Below are positions 1-4,726 of a stretch of DNA of 16,294 nucleotides, piece by piece. The notes below the pieces were generated by a model. That model did not search any database. It was not told where the DNA came from and saw only the letters and a program-made list of their open reading frames with translations. Where the stretch lies: assembly GCA_963590525.1 (NCBI GenBank), contig CAVAPV010000052.1, forward strand, positions 1 through 16,294, read 5' to 3'. Both the position numbers and the translations under genes were made by a program. Numbering within the stretch: the first letter of the stretch is position 1; every line of letters starts with the position of its first letter. This stretch comes from W2P13-069 sp963590525. GTDB lineage: Bacteria; Actinomycetota; Coriobacteriia; Coriobacteriales; QAMH01.

Positions 1-227
1 GTTGCGGGTTGACCGGGTTCGGCTTCGTAGGTGGCTAGATAGCCGTCCATAGGTGTGTGGCAGATGGCATTGCAAAAGCTCGGCTGCTCATGCCAGACAA
101 GGCCGCCGGCAACAGCTGCGATTACCACGACCGCCACGACGCCGCCTATGATCGGCGCGCGGCCCTTCTTCTTGGGCTTGGCTGCCTTATCGGCTTTGTC
201 TGCGGCTTTGTTTGTCGTTTCGCTCAT
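1..227 (-). CDS. Membrane-anchored c-type cytochrome (cytochrome c3/NapC-NirT-like), N-terminal part only
   Basis: The first 75 codons of a gene that continues beyond the left window edge. The start is firm: ATG at 227-225 follows a strong AAGGAGGT-type ribosome site at 238-246. The protein opens with a Lys/Ala-rich cytoplasmic stretch (residues 1-23), then a single hydrophobic helix (about 24-44, Ile/Gly/Val/Ala) that is probably an uncleaved signal anchor. Directly after the membrane comes the heme motif FCNAICHTPM, with two Cys and the His at residues 52, 56 and 57. The spacing is CX3CH rather than the usual CX2CH. This layout resembles the quinol-oxidising NapC/NirT and cytochrome c3 families, which pass electrons to an extracytoplasmic partner. 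It lies 57 bp downstream of the flavoprotein on the same strand, so it is probably co-transcribed and supplies that enzyme with electrons (inference). The number of further hemes cannot be seen. Confidence 0.75.
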   Translation of the reverse strand, partial: MSETTNKAADKADKAAKPKKKGRAPIIGGVVAVVVIAAVAGGLVWHEQPSFCNAICHTPMDGYLATYEAEPGQPA

Positions 228-237
228 TTGCTCTCAA

Positions 238-246
238 ACCTCCTTT
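238..246 (-). promoter_or_regulatory. Ribosome binding site of the cytochrome gene
   Basis: On the minus strand AAAGGAGGT lies 10 bases upstream of the ATG at 227. It is a near-perfect Shine-Dalgarno sequence and fixes the start of a gene that is truncated by the window edge. Confidence 0.8.
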
Positions 247-284
247 GCGTTTGTCTCTCGGATGTGTGTTGTGCAAAAAGCCCG

Positions 285-2063
285 TTAGGCGAGCTTGGCT
301 GCGTTCTCGCCAGCGATCTTGCCAAAGACCATGCACATGCCTGCAGACAGGCCCTTGAGTGAGATGGGGTACTGGACGTTGAAACGACCGCCCTGCGGTG
401 CGCCGCAGGCGTAGAGGCCCTTGATGACCTCGCGGTCTGTGTTGTAGACGCGGCACTCCTCGTCGCTTTCGAGGCCGCCCAAGTTGGCAAGCGTCAATGC
501 AACGCCGCACTCGGCTGCGTAGAACGGGCCGTTTTCCAGGGCAAACATACGCTGAGACTTCTTGGAGAAATCGGTATCGTCGCCCTTCTTGCACAGCTTG
601 TTATAACGCTCGATGGATTTCTTGGCGTTTTCGACGTCCATGCCGTCGATCATGCCCAAAAGCTCGTCGATGGTGTCTGCCTTGAGGCAGCGGCCCTCGT
701 CCACCGCCGTATTGATGTCTTCGTCACAGCGGACGTTGATGCGCAGGCCACTGGGCATCCAATCGGGCAGGGCGTCTTTGCGGTAGATGCAGGCGATACC
801 GTGTGCCGCCGGGAAGTACTTGAGCTGCTTGGGCCAGTTGCTGTCAAAGAACTGGTAGGCCTTGCGCTGGGGCTGCAGCTCGATTTGGTTTTCCATCTGC
901 TGGCCGGGGACATCCTCGTTCATGAAGCGCTCGCCGCGCAGGTTGAGGAACAAGTAACCGTTGTTGCCGATAACGCCTCGGCCGTCGGCGCCAGCGCCGC
1001 CGCCCATATGGTGGATCATCGGGGCATGCCATTGCTCGATGGCGGCACCTGCCCAAACACCCATCTTGTGGCCGTCGCCGATGTTGGTGTAGGCGCCGGT
1101 GCTGTCCACGTCCAAAGAGAGGATCTGGTTGCCGTTTTCTACGCAAGCGGGGGCAAAGTACTTCATCATGTCCTCGTTTGCCAGGTAGTCGCCGGTGGCG
1201 ATGATAACGGCTTTGGCATCAATCTTGTAGTACTGGCTCGTGGTGGTGTCTTGCGCGTAGCAGCCTGTCACAGCGCCGGAGTCATCGGTAATGAGCTTGA
1301 GTGCCTTGGTGTTGAAGTAGACCTCGGCACCGGCGTCTTGCGCAGCTTTGAGGTTGTCGTTTTGAACGGTTACCAAGCTGCTAAAGCCAACGGATGTGGG
1401 ATAGCAGGGCATATCCTCATCCTCGATCTTGTAGGTATCGAGCATGGGGTAGAAATACGGGTAGATGTAGTTGTCGCGCTTGGCCTTGGGAACCTCTTCG
1501 TAGGTTTCTTTGGCGACGTAGATATCTGAAGGCTCCAAGAACCAGTCCAAGGCCTCGCCGGAGACATCGTAGTACTTGCTGATGATGCTGAACTTGCTGT
1601 GGTGACTGCACTCTTCCATGTGCATGTTGACAACGGCCTTCTTGTCCATGAAGCCGTCGCCGCGCTTCCAAGTGGCCTGAGTCTTGCCGCCAAAGATCGC
1701 CATGTCGCTTGCAGCGCTGTTGATCTGGGCGCTGGCCTCAAGAGCGATGACCTTGGCTCCAGCCTCGGCTGCGGCGCGTGCTGCAGGGACGCCGGCACAG
1801 CCCAAGCCGATGACCACGACGTCTGCGCTCAAAGACTCGCATGCGCTGTCGTCAACCGACGGAGCGTCCCCCAGCCAGGGCATCGTTCCCGTGCCGTCAA
1901 AGCCGACTGTTGTGGTGCCGCCACCTACAGCGTCTGCATCCAAACCGGAGACAGAGACGACCTTGGGTGCGCAGCCAGCAAGGCCCGTTGCGCCTGCGAT
2001 TGCGCCCAGCGCTGCTGCACCAGACAGAAAGCTGCGGCGGCTCATTCCTTGTTTGCTTGCCAT
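285..2063 (-). CDS. Tat-exported FAD-dependent oxidoreductase lipoprotein, fumarate reductase/flavocytochrome c type
   Basis: A 592-residue flavoprotein of the FAD_binding_2 (fumarate reductase / 3-ketosteroid dehydrogenase) superfamily. Residues 7-14 are a twin-arginine motif (SRRSFLS), followed by a hydrophobic stretch and a lipobox LAGC with Cys31, so the folded, FAD-loaded protein is probably exported by Tat and lipid-anchored outside. The dinucleotide fold is VVVIGLGCAG (about 82-91). Other family blocks are ATGDY (about 289-293), GDGHKMG (about 329-335), NLRGERFMNED (about 374-384), ENGPFYA (about 510-516) and the C-terminal FAD block LYACGAPQGG (about 550-559). No heme motif lies in the chain, so electrons must come from a partner, most likely the cytochrome just downstream. 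The start at 2063 is preferred over the in-frame ATG at 2075 because GGAGGAG at 2067-2073 then serves as ribosome site. The substrate is unknown; fumarate, urocanate, cinnamates or a xenobiotic are family possibilities. Confidence 0.88.
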   Translation of the reverse strand: MASKQGMSRRSFLSGAAALGAIAGATGLAGCAPKVVSVSGLDADAVGGGTTTVGFDGTGTMPWLGDAPSVDDSACESLSADVVVIGLGCAGVPAARAAAEAGAKVIALEASAQINSAASDMAIFGGKTQATWKRGDGFMDKKAVVNMHMEECSHHSKFSIISKYYDVSGEALDWFLEPSDIYVAKETYEEVPKAKRDNYIYPYFYPMLDTYKIEDEDMPCYPTSVGFSSLVTVQNDNLKAAQDAGAEVYFNTKALKLITDDSGAVTGCYAQDTTTSQYYKIDAKAVIIATGDYLANEDMMKYFAPACVENGNQILSLDVDSTGAYTNIGDGHKMGVWAGAAIEQWHAPMIHHMGGGAGADGRGVIGNNGYLFLNLRGERFMNEDVPGQQMENQIELQPQRKAYQFFDSNWPKQLKYFPAAHGIACIYRKDALPDWMPSGLRINVRCDEDINTAVDEGRCLKADTIDELLGMIDGMDVENAKKSIERYNKLCKKGDDTDFSKKSQRMFALENGPFYAAECGVALTLANLGGLESDEECRVYNTDREVIKGLYACGAPQGGRFNVQYPISLKGLSAGMCMVFGKIAGENAAKLA

Positions 2064-2066
2064 TTT

Positions 2067-2073
2067 CTCCTCC
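2067..2073 (-). promoter_or_regulatory. Ribosome binding site deciding the flavoprotein start
   Basis: GGAGGAG on the minus strand stands just before ATG 2063. An upstream ATG at 2075 overlaps this site and has no Shine-Dalgarno sequence of its own, which argues for the downstream start. Confidence 0.6.
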
Positions 2074-2138
2074 ATTCATAACAACAAACCGTTGTTGCCA
2101 TACAAATCGAGAGTAATAAGCAAAACCTGAAAAAGGAA

Positions 2139-2162
2139 TTGACCAATAACCCCATCAGTCAA
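2139..2162. promoter_or_regulatory. Imperfect palindrome upstream of the flavoprotein, candidate TetR operator
   Basis: TTGAC at 2139-2143 and GTCAA at 2158-2162 form an inverted repeat with a 14-base spacer. The symmetry continues at inner positions as TTGACnnAT / ATnnGTCAA. It lies about 75 bp upstream of the flavoprotein start in an AT-rich non-coding stretch. On the minus strand the right arm reads TTGACT, which could also be a -35 element, though no convincing -10 follows. An operator for the TetR protein encoded upstream is plausible but unproven. Confidence 0.3.
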
Positions 2163-2187
2163 AATTATTTAAGATTTCTATAGTTAG

Positions 2188-2275
2188 TTGAGGATAATCA
2201 CCTTGCTTTGACCTGCATCGGCGCAAATCTAAATACGGCAGACTAACCCCAACAAGGTGAGGTGCTAACCCTCAA
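2188..2275. repeat. Nested long-range inverted repeats between the TetR gene and the flavoprotein
   Basis: Outer arms TTGAGG (2188-2193) and CCTCAA (2270-2275) enclose inner arms CACCTTG (2199-2205) and CAAGGTG (2253-2259). Both pairs are perfect and nested in the same order. The right outer arm overlaps the last codons of the TetR gene. No T-tract follows, so it does not look like an ordinary terminator. It could be an RNA structure between the two genes or chance. Confidence 0.3.
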
Positions 2276-2798
2276 AATAATCGAATAGAATCCGGGGTAT
2301 GCAGCCGTAAACAAGCTCTGCTGCCTGCTCATTGCTGATCTCCATACCGTTTTCTATCCACCGTCGCGTAAAACCGGTTACGCCCTTGCTAAAGAAGTCG
2401 ATGGCAAATTGTATTTGGGTTGTGATGACTACATCTTGCGCTTTTAGCCGAGCCGCATAATCCTCTCTCATCACGCGCTGCATTGCCCCAAAGAGGTTGT
2501 TCACGTCTTTTGAGAAGAAACCGTTATGGAGAAACGTATGGTTGTCGCGACATGTTGCAAAGAACGCATAACCGCATTCTTTGTGAGGCTTGAGCGACCT
2601 CATAAGGCTTGTGGATTCTTGGAACTTGTTCCTGTACAAAGCCTCTAAGAGAGCATATTTGTCTGCGTGGTGGTTGTAGAAGGTTTGCTTGCTTACGCCT
2701 GCGCGCTCTGCGATCTCGACGGCTCGGATAACATCCAATGGTTTTTCCAGCATGAGCTCTTCTAATGCGCCCATGAGTTTTTGCTGTGCCTCGCTCAC
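2265..2798 (-). CDS. TetR/AcrR family transcriptional regulator
   Basis: A 178-residue one-component repressor. Helices of the N-terminal DNA-binding domain are visible at about residues 3-50: the helix-turn-helix reads IAERAGVSKQTFYNHHADKY, with the family-typical Phe-Tyr-Asn-His at the recognition helix. The remaining ~125 residues are an alpha-helical ligand/dimerisation domain without a recognisable specific family. A GTG start at 2798 is preferred because GGGGAGGT (minus strand, about 2803-2810) precedes it and the protein then begins close to helix 1, as in other TetR proteins. The ATG at 2828 adds ten residues and has no ribosome site. The gene lies upstream of the flavoprotein-cytochrome pair on the same strand and probably controls it (inference). 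A perfect 17-bp palindrome at 2844-2860 suggests autoregulation. Confidence 0.85.
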   Translation of the reverse strand: MSEAQQKLMGALEELMLEKPLDVIRAVEIAERAGVSKQTFYNHHADKYALLEALYRNKFQESTSLMRSLKPHKECGYAFFATCRDNHTFLHNGFFSKDVNNLFGAMQRVMREDYAARLKAQDVVITTQIQFAIDFFSKGVTGFTRRWIENGMEISNEQAAELVYGCIPRILFDYFEG

Positions 2799-2843
2799 GA
2801 TTACCTCCCCTATCGTCCTCTCTGACATAGTAGCAGCGTATAT

Positions 2844-2860
2844 CTAGAAATTGCTTCTAG
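2844..2860. promoter_or_regulatory. Perfect 17-bp palindrome upstream of the TetR gene, candidate autoregulatory operator
   Basis: CTAGAA and TTCTAG arms (2844-2849 and 2855-2860) are separated by five bases. The site lies 45 bp upstream of the preferred GTG start, where a TetR dimer binding its own promoter would be expected. No clear -35/-10 pair was found around it. Confidence 0.45.
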
Positions 2861-3141
2861 CGCGCTTGATGCAAAGCCCTTCTGGACGGCTACGCCCAAA
2901 AAAGGATGACTTCCATCCTGGTAGAGAAGGAGGAGACCTTTGGATTGGAATGAGTCGCTGCACATGGATTTGCGTCTGTCTGCAACGATGCACTTGTTGA
3001 GGTTTCTCGTTCAAGCTGCGATCTTGCGTTAGGCCTTGTAGAATTTGAGCAAAGTTGAGGTTTGTGCGTTCTTTGCCTTGCGGTCGCTTATCAAGGCGGG
3101 TCAGACTGTTTTGAGTATTGAACTTGCTGATTGGGGGAGCT
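2861..3141. other. Non-coding gap with hairpins and a direct repeat, between divergent genes
   Basis: Between the TetR gene (minus) and the transglutaminase-like gene (plus). It holds a hairpin AGGATG-ACTTC-CATCCT at 2903-2919, a direct repeat of about 17 bases (2996-3012 and 3054-3071, sharing GTTGAGGTTT and CGTTC) and a second hairpin GCCTTG/CAAGGC at 3075-3097. A 15-codon reading frame starts at ATG 2906 and ends with TGA at 2951-2953, but it has no convincing ribosome site. No known riboswitch class or strong promoter was recognised. It must carry the promoter of the plus-strand gene. Confidence 0.4.
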
Positions 3142-4653
3142 GTGAAAACCCGAGATTTGGCTCGCATGGGTCTGCGTGCCCCTAGGTGTGTCTTAGCCTG
3201 CGCTGCCATATTAGTTGCCGGTGTCTGCTTTGCTGTATGTCCATCTACCGCAACGGCCGCACCGTCTCCTGATGCCAAGGTGGTCTCTGTAAAGGGTGTT
3301 TGGAAAGCAAAGGGCTCTACTGTTAGCTACAAGGTTGCAGGCAAGGCTGTCAAAGGCCTTGTGAGCATCAATGGCAAGAACTACTTCTTTGACAGCAAAG
3401 GCGTGCAGCGCACGGGATGGCGCTGTGTCTACGGCATCTACTATCATTTCAACACAAGTAGCAAATCTTCTGCATCCGCTACCGTCAACAAGGTTGTCAA
3501 TGGTGTGAAGCTGAATAAGTACGGTCAAGCCGTTCTTGCCAACAACAATGTCAAAGCAGAGCTTCAGACCTTGGTCAGAGCTCAAAACCTTCTTGACAAA
3601 CTTGCCAGCCCCCTAGACAGCAAAAGCACAAAGCTCAAGAAGTGCTTTAAGTACCTCACAAACCCCAAAAAGATTACCGAGCGCGTTTTGCATCCTTGGA
3701 CAACCCAAAACGGTTGGTGGCGTCTGTTTGCCAACGACATCTTTGTAGAGAAAGCAGGCGACTGCAATTCTATGGGCTTTGCCATGGCATATCTTGGCAA
3801 CGCGGCAGGCTATAAAAAATGCGAATGCGTATCGAGCGGCGGTCATAGCTGGGCACGTATCAACGGGCGCGTCTACGACCCTCAACAGCGCAATTACAAC
3901 GTTGGCGGCGTGGCTGGCGGCGTTCATTATCAAGGGGCCGGTATTTACCATGTCAATTTGAGTCGCGGCAAGGTCTGGCCGGGAAAAAGAATCGCAAATG
4001 CTGGCGTTTCGACAGCAAAGGGGCTTGTCAAGCGCAACGGAGAGATTCGCTATTACAACACCAAAGGCAAGATGGTTACCTCTAAGTGGGTGACGGTTAA
4101 ATCAAAGCGCTATTACTTTAACAATACGGGAGAAGCTATCTGTGGCGGCAGCGTAAAGATCAAAGGAAGCTATTACGTTTTTAACAAGAAAGGCGTGCTT
4201 CAAAAAGGCAAAGGAGTGCGCATTGTCAAAGTCTGTGCAACCAAGTATCAAGTAAAAGCCTCTGGAAAAGCCAAATCCGGTTGGAATGCCGATAAGACCA
4301 TGCGCTTTAAGGAAAACGGCGCCTTGTGCACGGGAGTAGAGCTCGTAGGTGGCAAGCTCTTTGCCTTTGCAAAAAATGGTATCTGCGACCAAGTGTTCAC
4401 TACAAGCTTGCAAGAGGCGGCAAAAGACACGTTCAAAGCCAACATACTGCTGGACCTTTTGGGAAAACCCAGGAAATCGTTTGAGGTTGAGTCGTGCGCT
4501 TCTACTGTGGGGCCTGATGGCATTGTCTACGATAAAGAGGACATTTCCCTTGTGGTCTACGAGTTTGCCCATGTCCGTGTGCAGACCATGAGCTTTGAGC
4601 TCGTAGATGGCAGCGGTGTCTGCGAGAAGATCTCGGATATATCCGCAAGATAG
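3142..4653 (+). CDS. Secreted transglutaminase-like protein with flanking cell-wall-binding-type repeats
   Basis: About 503 residues from GTG 3142; the frame is open from TTG 3118, and ATG 3166 is another possible start. GGGGGAG lies directly before the GTG, closer than usual. A Sec signal peptide is clear: basic start, hydrophobic core rich in Ala/Val/Cys, ending near STATAA. Wall-binding-type repeats (NGKNYFFDSKG, then GIYYHFN) cover about residues 55-105. A transglutaminase-like core follows at about 135-255, with a Cys-His-Asp triad in AGDCNSMG (Cys208), GGHSWARI (His235) and VYDPQ (Asp246). Further repeats (IRYYNTKGKMV, KRYYFNNTGE, SYYVFNKKGV) follow to about 350. The last ~85 residues form a small distinct domain (LLGKP, then Cys, VGPDGIVYD, VVYE). 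The protein probably acts at the cell wall as a peptidase or crosslinking enzyme (inference). It ends at a shared bidirectional terminator. Confidence 0.82.
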   Translation: MKTRDLARMGLRAPRCVLACAAILVAGVCFAVCPSTATAAPSPDAKVVSVKGVWKAKGSTVSYKVAGKAVKGLVSINGKNYFFDSKGVQRTGWRCVYGIYYHFNTSSKSSASATVNKVVNGVKLNKYGQAVLANNNVKAELQTLVRAQNLLDKLASPLDSKSTKLKKCFKYLTNPKKITERVLHPWTTQNGWWRLFANDIFVEKAGDCNSMGFAMAYLGNAAGYKKCECVSSGGHSWARINGRVYDPQQRNYNVGGVAGGVHYQGAGIYHVNLSRGKVWPGKRIANAGVSTAKGLVKRNGEIRYYNTKGKMVTSKWVTVKSKRYYFNNTGEAICGGSVKIKGSYYVFNKKGVLQKGKGVRIVKVCATKYQVKASGKAKSGWNADKTMRFKENGALCTGVELVGGKLFAFAKNGICDQVFTTSLQEAAKDTFKANILLDLLGKPRKSFEVESCASTVGPDGIVYDKEDISLVVYEFAHVRVQTMSFELVDGSGVCEKISDISAR

Positions 4654-4678
4654 CAAAGCACTCGTCTTTTTCGGCAAG

Positions 4679-4726
4679 CTAAAAGCGCCCGCTCTCTTTG
4701 AAAGAGGCGGGCGCTGCTGCTTTTAG
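4679..4726. terminator. Strong bidirectional rho-independent terminator between convergent genes
   Basis: Perfect arms AGCGCCCGC (4684-4692) and GCGGGCGCT (4707-4715) carry an additional inner CTC/GAG pairing. The outer sequences CTAAAAGC (4679-4686) and GCTTTTAG (4719-4726) supply T-rich stretches in both directions. It ends the transglutaminase-like gene on the plus strand and overlaps the stop codon of the lipase-like gene on the minus strand. Confidence 0.85.

Noticed and set aside
801..1529. 242-codon plus-strand open frame opposite the flavoprotein gene
   Set aside because: Antisense shadow of a well-supported flavoprotein with FAD motifs; no ribosome site and no recognisable protein features.
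2844..3278. 144-codon minus-strand open frame spanning the gap before the transglutaminase-like gene
   Set aside because: Starts inside the signal peptide region of the plus-strand gene, is rich in Arg/Gln/Pro without any motif, and its end overlaps the TetR palindrome.
4102..4677. 191-codon minus-strand open frame opposite the transglutaminase-like gene
   Set aside because: Overlaps repeats and C-terminal domain of a convincing secreted protein and reaches into the terminator region.
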